64,000 nucleotides of DNA from an uncultured Bacteroidales bacterium (GCA_902776835.1 CACYRK010000007.1:1-64000); one strand, 5' to 3'. Shown: positions 17,048 through 26,306, counted from the stretch's first letter. Numbers and translations are program-made. Notes: generated from the letters alone by a model not told the origin.

Positions 17048-18574
17048 ATGAACCGACTATTTCTTATGCTGGCTTGTCTGGCCGCACTGTCGCTGAACGC
17101 ACAAGTCGACGTCAAGTATTGCGTCGGCGTCGAGGCCAACACCGGCGACAAGGAACTGACACCACATTATATGATGAGCAACCACGAGGGTGTGTTCACC
17201 CAGCAGCACCAAACCCTGGCTTATGCCGGCGTGACGATGCGCCCCGCGGTCGACAACAAGTTTACGTGGCGCGTCGGCCTTTCGGCCTACGCCGGTTGGG
17301 CGAGCGACGCGACCTACCGCCGCTACGACGTCGAGAAGCAGACCGGTGTCGACAACGAGCAGCACCCGGCGCGTGCCTGGATTCAGACGGCCTACGTGCA
17401 GGGCCGCTACCGCTGTCTGCAGGCCACCTTGGGCGCCAAGACCGAACGCTCCGAGATTGTCAACCACACGCTCAGCAGCGGTGACCTGGTGCGCAGCAAC
17501 AACGCCCGCCCCATGATGGGCCTGAACGCCGGATTCACACAGTTTGAGAATATCCCGCTCACCAACGGGTGGGTGCAAATCAAGGGGCAGGTGGGCTATT
17601 ACCGCACCGGCGACGACAAGTGGCTCGAGAACCACCATAATAATTGCAACCCCTTCGTCACCACCGACTATTGGGTGAACTACAAATACGTGTATTTCCG
17701 CACCAACCCCGACAAGCCCTTCATGGTGACGGGCGGCATGCAGGCGGCGTGCCAGTTTGGCGGCGAATACACCCGCTACGAGGAGGGCCGCGCCATTGAG
17801 ACGCTGAAGCAGAAAGCCGACGCCGAGGCTTTCATCAAGGCCCTGCTGCCGAGCAGTGGCGGCAACAACCCCGGCGACCAATACTACGAGGGCAACCACC
17901 TGGGCACGTGGGACATCGCGCTGAGTTACCGCCTGCCGAGCGACCATGTGCTGCGCGCCTATTACCAGTCGCCGTGGGAAGACGGCTCGGGCATCGGCAA
18001 GCGCAACGGCTTCGACGGTTTGTGGGGACTCGAGTACTACAATCCCTACCGGGCAATTGTCAAGGAGGCCGTGATTGAATACATCGACCTCACCAACCAG
18101 AGCGGCCCCATCCATTACGCCCCCGGCGACCATGAGGGCACCACGCTCACCGCCGAGGCCACCGGCGCCGACAACTACTACAACAACTACGCCTTCAACG
18201 GCTGGCAGTCGCGCGGCATGGCCATCGGCTCGCCCATGGCGCTGTCGCCCATCTACAACCGCGACGGCTTCATCCAGTTTACCGACAACCTGGTGCGCGG
18301 CGTGCATCTGGCCGTGCTGGGCTATATCTCGGCCGACTGGCTCTACCTGGTCAAGGCCGGCTACCGCAAGTCGTGGGGCACCCCCACCCTGCCCCGCGCC
18401 AAGGCCCTCGACCTGACGTCGCTGCTGGCGCAGGTGCAATGGGAGCCCCAGGAAAAGCCGTTCTACATCAGTGGCACCGTGGCTCTCGACCGCGGCTCGC
18501 TGGGCATGGGCGACAACTTTGGCGCTAGAGTATCAATAGGCTACAGAGGCAACTTAACTATAGGAGGAAAATGA
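17048..18574 (+). CDS. Capsule assembly Wzi-like outer-membrane protein
   Basis: 508 residues from MNRLFLML, with a signal peptide ending near LSLNA. The body is a long series of aromatic-rich beta strands with conserved-looking pieces (AWIQTAYVQGRY, LGAKTERSE, LSSGDLVRSNNARP, NGWVQIKGQVGYYRT), which fit the Bacteroidetes branch of the Wzi/DUF capsule barrel family (PF14052). Wzi anchors capsule to the outer membrane in enterobacteria; here no capsule genes are adjacent. It starts four bases after the GlsB-like stop, so it belongs to the same operon. An upstream ATG at 17036 would overlap that gene and lacks the signal peptide. Confidence 0.68.
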   Translation: MNRLFLMLACLAALSLNAQVDVKYCVGVEANTGDKELTPHYMMSNHEGVFTQQHQTLAYAGVTMRPAVDNKFTWRVGLSAYAGWASDATYRRYDVEKQTGVDNEQHPARAWIQTAYVQGRYRCLQATLGAKTERSEIVNHTLSSGDLVRSNNARPMMGLNAGFTQFENIPLTNGWVQIKGQVGYYRTGDDKWLENHHNNCNPFVTTDYWVNYKYVYFRTNPDKPFMVTGGMQAACQFGGEYTRYEEGRAIETLKQKADAEAFIKALLPSSGGNNPGDQYYEGNHLGTWDIALSYRLPSDHVLRAYYQSPWEDGSGIGKRNGFDGLWGLEYYNPYRAIVKEAVIEYIDLTNQSGPIHYAPGDHEGTTLTAEATGADNYYNNYAFNGWQSRGMAIGSPMALSPIYNRDGFIQFTDNLVRGVHLAVLGYISADWLYLVKAGYRKSWGTPTLPRAKALDLTSLLAQVQWEPQEKPFYISGTVALDRGSLGMGDNFGARVSIGYRGNLTIGGK

Positions 18575-18576
18575 CT

Positions 18577-19041
18577 ATGAAAGTGATGCGATATATACTG
18601 GCACTGACGGCTTTTGTGGCCCTGACGGCCTGCACCCACAACAACGGCGACATCGGGCCCTGGTTTGGTACATGGGTCATCGACTACGTGGGCTCCAACC
18701 CCAACACTCCGGCTGCCGACCTCGCTGTTTCGGGCAACGACTACACGACGACATCTGTCACTATCTTTCTGCAATTTCAAGGCGACATAGTGTCGCTCAG
18801 GCGTGTCAACAACATCCTTCACACCGAGGAGGCCGCCTACGGCACTTGGAGCGAGGGCGACGGCACACTCGACATCACCTTCCCCGACGGCAACCTGGCC
18901 TATATCGACCTGATGGGATTGTCGCGAACTGGGACCAACCACTTTGCAATTCAAAACCGCAAAGGCAACGAGATGACCCTGGAACTGCTCAGTTTCGACG
19001 CCGATGTACTCATCTATTACCACATCAAGAAGTTATATTGA
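18577..19041 (+). CDS. Lipocalin-like lipoprotein
   Basis: 154 residues. Lipobox LTAC follows the signal sequence, then a short single domain beginning GPWFGTWVIDYV, a pattern typical of lipocalin-like Bacteroidetes lipoproteins (G-x-W start, eight strands, closing YYHIKKLY). A strong AGGAGG (18562-18567) lies nine bases before the ATG at 18577 and only three before the ATG at 18571, so 18577 is favoured. It overlaps or abuts the stop of the Wzi-like gene (ATGA at 18571-18574). Confidence 0.72.
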   Translation: MKVMRYILALTAFVALTACTHNNGDIGPWFGTWVIDYVGSNPNTPAADLAVSGNDYTTTSVTIFLQFQGDIVSLRRVNNILHTEEAAYGTWSEGDGTLDITFPDGNLAYIDLMGLSRTGTNHFAIQNRKGNEMTLELLSFDADVLIYYHIKKLY

Positions 19042-19071
19042 CTCCGAAGGTGCTTAGAATCGAGGATTCGG

Positions 19072-19135
19072 ATTCGAACTATCGAACATTCGAACACTCG
19101 AGCATTCGAGCACTCGAGCGTTCGAGCGTTCGATG
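19072..19135. repeat. 8-bp tandem array, consensus RTTCGARC (site 1)
   Basis: Eight consecutive 8-bp units variously reading attcgaac, actcgagc, attcgagc and gttcgagc. Each has a central TCGA. Similar arrays of the same period are at 27801-27926 and 51919-51958. Confidence 0.8.
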
Positions 19136-19147
19136 CCTTTCTGAGCC

Positions 19148-19234
19148 GGGTCGAAGTTACTTCCGCTCGGGTGAGCAATTTAAAAAAACGAGTTTTTTTC
19201 TTTGCTCACCGCTCGCTTATTCGTAACTTTGCAG
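19148..19234 (+). repeat. Promoter-bearing hairpin repeat upstream of tyrS
   Basis: The element runs from GGGTCGAAGTTAC to CTTATTCGTAACTTTGCAG. It folds through GTGAGCAA (19171-19178) with TTGCTCAC (19202-19209), enclosing an A7/T7 pair, while GTTAC and GTAAC mark the outer ends. Related copies are at 52029-52264 (three) and 60850-60921. Confidence 0.75.
19201..19231 (+). promoter_or_regulatory. tyrS promoter inside the hairpin repeat
   Basis: TTTG (19201-19204), 19 nt, then TAACTTTG (19224-19231). The -33 element lies in the right arm of the hairpin, so repeat structure and promoter are the same DNA. Confidence 0.75.
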
Positions 19235-19273
19235 CCGTGTTTTCAAAAATGAAATTAAATAACAATCAATAAT

Positions 19274-20575
19274 ATGGACAAAATCAACTTTGTAGAGGAA
19301 CTGACCTGGCGTGGAATGATCAACAATATCATGCCGGGCACCGAAGAACAACTGAAGAAAGAAATGACCTCGGCCTACGTGGGTATCGACCCCACCGCCG
19401 ACTCGCTGCACATCGGCCACTTGGTAAGTATTATGATGCTTAAGCACTTCCAGCGCGCTGGACACCGTCCCATTGCGCTCATTGGTGGTGCCACGGGCAT
19501 GATTGGCGACCCCTCGATGAAGTCGCAAGAGCGCGTGCTCATCGACGAGGCCACGCTGCGCCATAACCAAGAAGCCATCGGCCGACAGTTGGCAAAGTTC
19601 CTCGACTTTGACAGCGACGCGCCTAACCACGCCATCCTGGTCAACAACTACGACTGGATGAAGGACTACAGTTTCCTGAACTTCATTCGCGACGTGGGCA
19701 AGCACATCACCGTGAACTATATGATGGCAAAAGACTCGGTAAAGAAACGTCTGGCCGCCAATGCCGACCACGGCATGTCGTTCACCGAATTCTCTTACCA
19801 GTTGCTTCAGGGCTACGACTTCCTCCACCTCTACGAGGCCGAGGGCTGCAAACTGCAGATGGGCGGTAGCGACCAGTGGGGCAACATCACCACGGGCACC
19901 GAACTGATTCGCCGCATGAACGGCGGTGAGGCCTTCGCCATCACCTGCCCGCTCATCACCAAGGCCGACGGCGGCAAGTTTGGCAAGACCGAGAGCGGCA
20001 ACGTGTGGCTCGACCCGGCACGCACCTCGCCCTACAAGTTCTACCAGTTCTGGCTGAACGTAAGCGACGCCGACGCAGCAAAATACATCAAAATCTTCAC
20101 CGACCTGCCCAAGGAGGAAATCGAGGCTCTCGAGGCCGAGCAGGCTGCCGACCCGGGTATGCGCCCGCTGCAGAAACGCCTGGCCAAGGAAATCACCATC
20201 ATGGTGCACAGCGAGAAGGACTACGAGATGGCCGTCGAGGCTTCGCAAATCCTCTTCTCGAACAAGGCCCAGGACATCCTGCACCGCATCGACGAGGACA
20301 CGCTGCTGTCGGTGTTTGAAGGCGTGCCACAGTTCGAGGTTAGCCGTGACCTTATCGAGGCTGGCACACCGCTCATCAACCTGCTCGTGGAGAATGCCGC
20401 AGTGTTCCCCAGCAAGGGCGAGATGCGCAAACTCACACAGGGTGGCGGCGTGAGCATCAACAAGGAGAAATTGGCCGACCCCAACATGCCCGCCAGCACC
20501 GATATGCTGCTCAACGACAAGTACATCCTGGCCCAGCGCGGCAAGAAAAACTACTATCTGCTTATCGTGAAATAA
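19274..20575 (+). CDS. tyrS: Tyrosyl-tRNA synthetase
   Basis: 433 residues, class I synthetase of the TyrRS family: HIGH at residues 46-49 (SLHIGHL), a tyrosine pocket region [13 protein letters not shown], and the KMSKS-equivalent KFGKT at 235-239. A C-terminal S4-like RNA-binding domain covers about residues 360-433 ([22 protein letters not shown]). It charges tRNA-Tyr in the cytosol. It is monocistronic in appearance: its promoter comes from the hairpin repeat, and a small CGGCAA/TTGCCG hairpin (20632-20647) follows, overlapping the promoter of the tRNA-Gln gene. Confidence 0.97.
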   Translation: MDKINFVEELTWRGMINNIMPGTEEQLKKEMTSAYVGIDPTADSLHIGHLVSIMMLKHFQRAGHRPIALIGGATGMIGDPSMKSQERVLIDEATLRHNQEAIGRQLAKFLDFDSDAPNHAILVNNYDWMKDYSFLNFIRDVGKHITVNYMMAKDSVKKRLAANADHGMSFTEFSYQLLQGYDFLHLYEAEGCKLQMGGSDQWGNITTGTELIRRMNGGEAFAITCPLITKADGGKFGKTESGNVWLDPARTSPYKFYQFWLNVSDADAAKYIKIFTDLPKEEIEALEAEQAADPGMRPLQKRLAKEITIMVHSEKDYEMAVEASQILFSNKAQDILHRIDEDTLLSVFEGVPQFEVSRDLIEAGTPLINLLVENAAVFPSKGEMRKLTQGGGVSINKEKLADPNMPASTDMLLNDKYILAQRGKKNYYLLIVK

Positions 20576-20640
20576 GGCCACGACAAAGCGGCAAAAAAGG
20601 CGGCAAAAATTAGAAAAAACCAAAAAAATTGCGGCAAGGC

Positions 20641-20671
20641 TTTGCCGTTTGAAATAATTTATCTAATTTTG
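20641..20671 (+). promoter_or_regulatory. tRNA-Gln promoter
   Basis: TTTG (20641-20644), 19 nt, TAATTTTG (20664-20671). Predicted start near 20677, about 33 nt before the mature tRNA. Confidence 0.65.
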
Positions 20672-20709
20672 CAGCGCATTTGGGACGACGAGTCTCACAA
20701 TGTTAGGAT

Positions 20710-20780
20710 TGTCCTATAGTGTAATGGTAACACAACGGTTTTTGGTGCCGCATTTCCTGGTTCGAGTCCGGGTAGGACAA
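20710..20780 (+). tRNA. tRNA-Gln (anticodon TTG)
   Basis: Acceptor arms TGTCCTA (20710-20716) and TAGGACA (20773-20779) pair fully. The D arm is GTGTAATGGTAACAC, the anticodon loop TTTTGGT gives anticodon TTG, and the T arm is CCTGGTTCGAGTCCGGG with a CTGG/CCGG-type stem. Discriminator base A at 20780 is followed by CCA in the gene. The outermost anticodon-stem pair is an A-C mismatch. Confidence 0.93.
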
Positions 20781-20787
20781 CCAACTG

Positions 20788-20818
20788 AGCGTCAACCTTT
20801 TACAAGGTTGGCGCTTTT
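20788..20818 (+). terminator. Terminator after tRNA-Gln
   Basis: AGCGTCAACCTT (20788-20799) pairs with AAGGTTGGCGCT (20804-20815) with one G-T pair and a four-base loop, followed by a T run. Confidence 0.9.
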
Positions 20819-20819
20819 G

Positions 20820-21060
20820 TTATCTCATGGGATTGATAATGCACAATGCACAATTTGCAACTTCCAGGATTGGTGTGGATATTTATTTAACATGAATTAT
20901 CCACGAATTATACATGAATTTTTTATGTGTGATTCTTTGAATCAAATTATTAATGCTAATTCATGAATATTCGTGTTAAACGTCATAGCATAAATTGTTT
21001 GACTTGTGCCACGGCGCGGCGACGGGGCGGAATTTTGTTATCAAGCCAGTTTTTCGGCCA
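20820..21060. other. Gene-free AT-rich stretch
   Basis: No gene is seen here. It contains short repeated words (GCACAATGCACAATTTGCA; GAATTATCCAC then GAATTATACAT) of the kind scattered between genes in Bacteroidales genomes. No open frame is protein-like. Confidence 0.5.
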
Positions 21061-21065
21061 GGCGC

Positions 21066-21096
21066 TTGGCGCGATGCGGAATAATTGCTAAATTTG
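21066..21096 (+). promoter_or_regulatory. pepD promoter
   Basis: TTG (21066-21068), 20 nt, TAAATTTG (21089-21096). The leader to the ATG at 21157 is about 55 nt. Confidence 0.65.
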
Positions 21097-21156
21097 CGTG
21101 CTGTATGCCTCGCAGGGCACAAAAACCGACACATTAACACATATAATACTATAAGC

Positions 21157-22614
21157 ATGAACACTTACACTCCTTCGTCACAAGTTGTGATGGACTTTTT
21201 CAAACAGTTGAACCAGATACCGCGGCCGTCGCACCACGAGGAGCGCGTGGCCGACTTCCTGTGCGCCACCGCCGAGCGCCTCGGGCTGGAGTATGACCGC
21301 GACAGCCAGAACTGCGTGGTGATTCGCAAACCCGCGTCGCCAGGCATGGAGAATGCCGAGACCATAGTGATTCTCAACCACATGGACATGGTGTGCGTGG
21401 CCGAAGCCGGAAAGGATTTCGACGCGCTCAACGACGCCATCGAGCCGTATACCGACGATGGCTGGATGAAGGCGCGCGGCACATCGCTCGGCGCCGACAA
21501 TGGCATCGGTCTGTCGATGGCGCTGGCCATCCTGGCCGACGACAAGATCGTTCACGGCCCGCTCGAGGTGATTACCACCACCAACGAGGAGGACGGCATG
21601 ACTGGCGCGTCGGCGCTCAGCCCCGATTTCATCAAGGGTCGAAAGGTGGTGAATCTGGACTCGGAAGACTACGACACCATCACCACCGGAGCCGCCGGAG
21701 CCTATCTGCAAATCCACCACTTGCCCCTCAAGCGCGTCGCGGCGCCCACGGGCGATAATGTGTGGTTCAAACTGCGCATTGAGGGCGGTCGCGGAGGCCA
21801 TTCGGGCGTCGACATCAACAAGGGTCGCGCCAGCGGCGCCACACTCATCTGGGCGTTGCTCATGGCCATTGCCGACGATTGCGCCGTGGACCTCGCACGC
21901 CTTGAGGTGGGCGACGCCAGCGCGTCGATTGCCTCGTGGGCCGAGGCCGTGATTTGCGTGCCAGCCGACTGCCGCGCCGACGTCACCGAGCGCGAGGCTC
22001 ACTTCAACCAGTGGCTCAATGAGGAATATGGCTCGACCGACCCCGGCGTGCGCCTCATCATCACCGAGTGCGATGCCGAGCAGCAGGTCATCGACCCGAA
22101 TATCATCGCCAACCTGATGAATGCACTGGAGCAGGTGCCGCAAGGAGTGATCAAGATGAGCGACAGCATGCCGGGCACCGTCGAGACGTCGAATAATGTG
22201 GGCATGATACGCACCACCGACAGCGAGATTACCGTGTCGACCCACACCCGCAGTTTCCTCGATGACGTGATGACCGAAACGGCACAAGAGATTGCAAAAG
22301 TTTTGGGCCGTGCCGGAGCAGCGCCCGAAATCGTGATGAGCGCACCGGCTTGGCAGGAAGACCAGCACTCGGCATTCTTGCAACTCACCAGCGACACCTT
22401 CAACGATGTGCTGGGATGGCGGCCACGCATGGTGGCCATGCACTTTGTGCTTGAGGCGGGATTTTTCGCCCAGAAATTCCCAGGAATTCAGATGGCATCA
22501 ATCGGGCCACGCATCGTCGAGCCGCACAGCACTCGCGAGCGTGTGGAACTGAAGACCATCGACGACATTTGGCGCGTCACCATCGAGTTGCTTGCCCGCC
22601 TGGCAAAATGCTGA
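21157..22614 (+). CDS. pepD: Aminoacyl-histidine dipeptidase (cytosol nonspecific dipeptidase)
   Basis: 485 residues, the size of M20-family PepD. Metal and catalytic residues are visible: H75-x-D77 (LNHMDMV), D114 (LGADNG), the E144/E145 pair (TNEEDG) and the late histidine in IVEPHS. It hydrolyses Xaa-His and other dipeptides in the cytosol using two zinc ions. The start at 21157 (MNTYTPSSQVV) fits family N-termini; the open frame extends 24 codons upstream into the promoter region and is not used. A terminator follows directly. Confidence 0.94.
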   Translation: MNTYTPSSQVVMDFFKQLNQIPRPSHHEERVADFLCATAERLGLEYDRDSQNCVVIRKPASPGMENAETIVILNHMDMVCVAEAGKDFDALNDAIEPYTDDGWMKARGTSLGADNGIGLSMALAILADDKIVHGPLEVITTTNEEDGMTGASALSPDFIKGRKVVNLDSEDYDTITTGAAGAYLQIHHLPLKRVAAPTGDNVWFKLRIEGGRGGHSGVDINKGRASGATLIWALLMAIADDCAVDLARLEVGDASASIASWAEAVICVPADCRADVTEREAHFNQWLNEEYGSTDPGVRLIITECDAEQQVIDPNIIANLMNALEQVPQGVIKMSDSMPGTVETSNNVGMIRTTDSEITVSTHTRSFLDDVMTETAQEIAKVLGRAGAAPEIVMSAPAWQEDQHSAFLQLTSDTFNDVLGWRPRMVAMHFVLEAGFFAQKFPGIQMASIGPRIVEPHSTRERVELKTIDDIWRVTIELLARLAKC

Positions 22615-22639
22615 CGTAGCGCACTCACACCCCACACAT

Positions 22640-22675
22640 TAGCCGCCACTCACCGCAAGTTGGCGGCTATTTTTT
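22640..22675 (+). terminator. Terminator after pepD
   Basis: TAGCCGCCA (22640-22648) pairs with TGGCGGCTA (22661-22669), followed by TTTTTTG. Confidence 0.88.
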
Positions 22676-22686
22676 GCTTTTCGCCC

Positions 22687-22845
22687 AATCAAAGGGACGT
22701 TCTTTTGATTATTTTTTCCAAAAAAAACAAAAGGCTATTTATTGGATAATCAGTCTTTTAAATTAAGTTCCTAAGAACTTCGGCGACTCAAGCCCGAGGG
22801 AAGGTTTAACCTATATTAACAATCAAAAGAACCGTCCCTTTGATT
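22687..22845. mobile_element. MITE-like element with inverted ends (element 1)
   Basis: The left end (22687-22710, AATCAAAGGGACG ... TTTTGATT) and the right end (22821-22845, AATCAAAAGAACCG ... TTTGATT) are reverse complements except for one missing base. About 110 bp of AT-rich non-coding DNA lies between. The right end overlaps the last two bases of the DUF3667 gene on the minus strand. The core TCAAAGGGAC is shared with the palindromes at 27487-27736. No transposase is encoded. Confidence 0.6.
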
Positions 22846-23737
22846 AAGAATTGGTGGCTCTGCGGTGGTCAATTAAGTAGCCGGCCGTGAACATAATGAG
22901 CAGTATTACGCACACCACAACCACGGCAATGGGATACCTATATGCCTCTATATCTGAAAGTTGTTCAAGAAACACTGCGGATAAGAGGATTACCACGCTT
23001 TCACACAAAAACATTGTAATCGCGGCAACCACACAACGCCATAATGTGCTCCAATAGCCGTAGCCAAACAGTTGCTTGTACACATAGTAGTAATAAGCAA
23101 ATATTAAAAGCGTCAGGGGTGAAAAAAACAACATCTCTGGTACTCCGAATGAGATGATCAACATCGGAGTGCGACAAAAGGCCTGAATGAAAAAGCCCTC
23201 AACTAAGGTGTGGTGGGGATAGCATGGTGATTCACGGAAAAACACCCATGTCGGCACAATAAAGAAAAGAGAGATTATTGTCATCAAAAGCGCTGGGTTT
23301 TGGCTGCCCCAACGGTATAAGTCATTTAGAAATCCGAACTCATCTACATCTTCGGCAGAAAAATCGGGCATAAACCACATCCTAAACAACGATAACACCA
23401 CCGCTACGATGAACGCCATTTTCACTGGCGGGAAACACGATTGACGCTGGCCAATGAGGTAGTCGCGAATCAGGTATCCAGGACGCCATATCAATTGCCA
23501 CAACGTATAGGGCATGGATCGTGAGCCTATGCCCCACATCATGGCCACGCTTGAAAAGAGCGACTTTATCGTCAATCGCCCCGTCGCGGCACGCTGGCCA
23601 CATTGCGAGCAGAAGTTGCCCTCAAAGTCGGTTCCGCAATTGGCGCAATGCGAAGTTGCCGTGTTGACGTGAAGTTCGTTGGGATGCAACTGCCACTGCC
23701 TGAAGCGTCTGTATTTTTCCTTAATCCACTTTTTCAC
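22844..23737 (-). CDS. DUF3667 membrane protein with zinc ribbon
   Basis: 297 residues. Near the N-terminus (about residues 30-48) is a zinc-ribbon pattern, CANCGTDFEGNFCSQCGQ, with the phrase SQCGQRA typical of DUF3667 (PF12412). About five membrane helices follow between residues 95 and 290. The function of the family is unknown. The gene is more AT-rich than its neighbours. Its stop codon lies inside the right inverted end of element 1, so the element may have altered the C-terminus. Confidence 0.82.
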   Translation of the reverse strand: MKKWIKEKYRRFRQWQLHPNELHVNTATSHCANCGTDFEGNFCSQCGQRAATGRLTIKSLFSSVAMMWGIGSRSMPYTLWQLIWRPGYLIRDYLIGQRQSCFPPVKMAFIVAVVLSLFRMWFMPDFSAEDVDEFGFLNDLYRWGSQNPALLMTIISLFFIVPTWVFFRESPCYPHHTLVEGFFIQAFCRTPMLIISFGVPEMLFFSPLTLLIFAYYYYVYKQLFGYGYWSTLWRCVVAAITMFLCESVVILLSAVFLEQLSDIEAYRYPIAVVVVCVILLIMFTAGYLIDHRRATNS

Positions 23738-23789
23738 AAATGCAGAATTACTACAATTATCCCGAATATCGGCTTAGAGCCATTACTTT

Positions 23790-23821
23790 TTTGGACTTTC
23801 GCCGAGATTGGTGTAACTTTG
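23790..23821 (+). promoter_or_regulatory. purN promoter
   Basis: TTTG (23790-23793), 20 nt, TAACTTTG (23814-23821). The start codon is at 23841, so the leader is only about 13 nt. Confidence 0.65.
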
Positions 23822-23840
23822 CAGTGTAAAAACAACAATT

Positions 23841-24410
23841 ATGACACGCATCGCAATATTGGCATCGGGAAGCGGCACAAATGCCGAGAATATCGTACGT
23901 TATTTCGCTGGCCACCCCACCATCCAGGTGGCGACGGTCATCACCAATCGTCGCGCCGCCGGCGTGATTGATCGTCTTCGCCCGCTGGGCATCGAGGTGG
24001 AATACTTTGGCAAGGAGCACTGGGCCGACAACACGGCAGTGACGTCACACCTGCAGCAATTGGGCGTTGACCTGGTGGTGCTGTCGGGCTTTCTGGCCAT
24101 GGTTGGCGAGCCTATGCTCACCGCCTACGCTGGCCGCATCGTCAACATCCACCCGTCGTTGCTGCCACGCCACGGCGGCAAGGGAATGTACGGCCACTAT
24201 GTGCATGAGAGCGTGCTTGCCAGCGGCGACAAGCAGAGCGGCATCACCATCCACCTGGTGACCGATGTGCCCGACGGTGGGCCCATCGTTGAGCAGCACG
24301 CCTGCCCCGTCATGCCCGACGACACGCCCGACACCCTCGCCGCGCGAGTCCACCAACTCGAGTACGCCTACTTCCCACAAGCCATCGAGCGCCTCGCCAA
24401 GGCCTTGTGA
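23841..24410 (+). CDS. purN: Phosphoribosylglycinamide formyltransferase
   Basis: 189 residues, standard PurN size. The phosphate-binding turn ASGSGTNAENI (residues 8-18) and the active-site block NIHPSLLP (N102, H104) with D142 in TDVPDGGPI match the E. coli catalytic triad. It transfers the formyl group of 10-formyl-THF to GAR, the third step of purine synthesis, in the cytosol. No other purine gene is adjacent. Confidence 0.96.
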   Translation: MTRIAILASGSGTNAENIVRYFAGHPTIQVATVITNRRAAGVIDRLRPLGIEVEYFGKEHWADNTAVTSHLQQLGVDLVVLSGFLAMVGEPMLTAYAGRIVNIHPSLLPRHGGKGMYGHYVHESVLASGDKQSGITIHLVTDVPDGGPIVEQHACPVMPDDTPDTLAARVHQLEYAYFPQAIERLAKAL

Positions 24411-24465
24411 GAGTGTGTATACACGAGGGAAATGTGTTAAATTTCACAATTGGCAAGTGTTTCGC

Positions 24466-24496
24466 TTGCCTCGGTGCGTTTTTTTCAGTACCTTTG
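24466..24496 (+). promoter_or_regulatory. Promoter of the TGS/kinase gene
   Basis: TTG (24466-24468), 20 nt, TACCTTTG (24489-24496). The leader to the ATG at 24612 is about 110 nt. The -33 lies in a small GGCAAG/CTTGCC hairpin after purN. Confidence 0.6.
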
Positions 24497-24611
24497 CGCT
24501 CACAAGCGGAAATTATTCACACCGGCATGCTTAATCGATTCACATCGGCACGCCTTTCAGGGTTGTTTTTGTGGATTTGTTGCGCGGGCCAATAATCAAC
24601 ATATATCCACT

Positions 24612-26306
24612 ATGCTTCAGATTAGATGTAAGAACAACAACGTCACCAAGAGTTTTCCCGAAGGTACGTCGCTGCTCGATGTGTACAAAGAGTATGCCGA
24701 CGAGTTGAATTTCACTTATCCCGTTGTCTCGGCCAAGGTCAATAATGCCTCGCAGGGACTGAAATTCCGCCTGTTCCAGAATCGCGATGTAGAGTTTATG
24801 GATGCCCGCGAGGGATCGGGGCATCGTGTGTACGTGCGCTCGCTGTGCTTCGTACTCTACAAGGCCACGAGCGACCTGTTTCCCGGCAGCAAACTGTTTA
24901 TCGAATATCCGCTCTCGCGCGGCTATTACTGCAATTTCAAGAAGCGCAATGGCGACTTGCTGACCGAGGACGACGTGGTGGCCATCAGGGCTCGCATGCA
25001 CGAAATCGTGAATCTCGACATGCCATTCCGCCGCCACGAGGCCACCACCGAGGAGGCCGTGCGCGTGTTTGCCGAGCGAGGCTTTGCCGACAAGGTGAAG
25101 TTGCTCGAAACCAGCGGACAAATCTATAGCGACTACTACACACTGGGCGACACTGCCGACTACTATTATGGGCCGCTAGTGCCTTCGGCAGGATATCTCA
25201 AGGTGTGGGAAGTGGAATATCTGCATGGTGGATTGCTGCTGCGTGTGCCCGACAAAAAAGACCCGACAAAACTCGCGCCGAAGATCGACATGCCGAGAAC
25301 GTTTGAAATGTTTGCCGAGAAAGTGCGCTGGGACATCATCATGCGCCTGTCGAACGCCGGCGACGTTAACAAAGCCATCCTCAAGGGCCACGCATCTGAG
25401 TTGATTCAGGTTAGCGAGGCCTTGCAGGAGAAGAAAATCGTTCAGATTGCCGAGGAAATCGACCGCCGCTTCCGCGCCGAGAAAGACCCCATCCGCCTGG
25501 TGCTCATCACCGGGCCGTCGAGTTCCGGAAAGACCACGTTCTGCAAGCGCCTGTCGATCCAGTTGCTGGCGTGCGGACTCAGGCCCATCTCGTTCTCGAC
25601 CGACGACTACTTTGTCAACCGCGAGGACACGCCGCTGCTGCCCGACGGGAAATATGACTTCGACAACATCAAGGCAGTGGACTGCGACCTGCTCGAGGAC
25701 CACCTGATGCGCCTGATGAACGGCGAGCGCGTCGAGGTGCCCGAGTTTAACTTTGTCACCGGAAAGCGCGAATACAACGGTAAGCGACTGAAACTCAAGA
25801 GCGACTGCGTGCTCATCATCGAGGGCATACACGCGCTGAACCCGCTGCTCACCGAGCGCCTGCCCGATAGCATGAAGTTTAAGGTGTTCGTCTCGGCACT
25901 CACCAGCATCTCGCTCGACGACCATAACTGGGTTCCCACGCGCGACAACCGCCTGCTGCGTCGCATCATCCGCGACTACAACAAGGGCGCCTTCAGTGCA
26001 CAGGAGACCATCAGCCAGTGGAAGAACGTGTGCGACGCCGAGGAGCAGTGGATATTGCCATTCCAGGAGACCGCCGACGTGATGTTCAACTCGGCGCTCA
26101 ACATCGAGTTTGCCGTTCTGCGCACTCATGCCGAGGTGATCTTGGCGTCGGTGCCCAAGAATTGCCCCGAATACAGCGAGGCGCACCGCCTGCTCAAGTT
26201 CATACACTACTTTATCCCCGTGAGCGACAAGGAGATACCGCCCACGAGTATCATGCGTGAGTTCTTGGGAGGCTCAAGTTTCAAGTACGCCAAGTACGAG
26301 GACTAA
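24612..26306 (+). CDS. TGS-domain nucleoside (uridine) kinase-like protein
   Basis: 564 residues. The N-terminus (about 1-60, MLQIRCKNNNVTKSFPEG start) is TGS-like; a ThrRS-like second domain covers about 70-230. The C-terminal half is a phosphoribulokinase/uridine kinase P-loop domain with Walker A GPSSSGKTT (301-309), then STDDYFVNR and IIEGIHALNP. Bacteroidetes proteins of this architecture are annotated as nucleoside kinases; uridine or cytidine is the likely substrate but this is not proven. The start at 24612 fits the TGS start; an open frame to 24450 would run through the promoter. Confidence 0.9.
   Translation: MLQIRCKNNNVTKSFPEGTSLLDVYKEYADELNFTYPVVSAKVNNASQGLKFRLFQNRDVEFMDAREGSGHRVYVRSLCFVLYKATSDLFPGSKLFIEYPLSRGYYCNFKKRNGDLLTEDDVVAIRARMHEIVNLDMPFRRHEATTEEAVRVFAERGFADKVKLLETSGQIYSDYYTLGDTADYYYGPLVPSAGYLKVWEVEYLHGGLLLRVPDKKDPTKLAPKIDMPRTFEMFAEKVRWDIIMRLSNAGDVNKAILKGHASELIQVSEALQEKKIVQIAEEIDRRFRAEKDPIRLVLITGPSSSGKTTFCKRLSIQLLACGLRPISFSTDDYFVNREDTPLLPDGKYDFDNIKAVDCDLLEDHLMRLMNGERVEVPEFNFVTGKREYNGKRLKLKSDCVLIIEGIHALNPLLTERLPDSMKFKVFVSALTSISLDDHNWVPTRDNRLLRRIIRDYNKGAFSAQETISQWKNVCDAEEQWILPFQETADVMFNSALNIEFAVLRTHAEVILASVPKNCPEYSEAHRLLKFIHYFIPVSDKEIPPTSIMREFLGGSSFKYAKYED

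Noticed and set aside
20710..21060. tRNA-Gln gene as an integration site
   Set aside because: No integrase gene and no duplicated tRNA 3-prime end were found nearby; the flanks are ordinary housekeeping genes.
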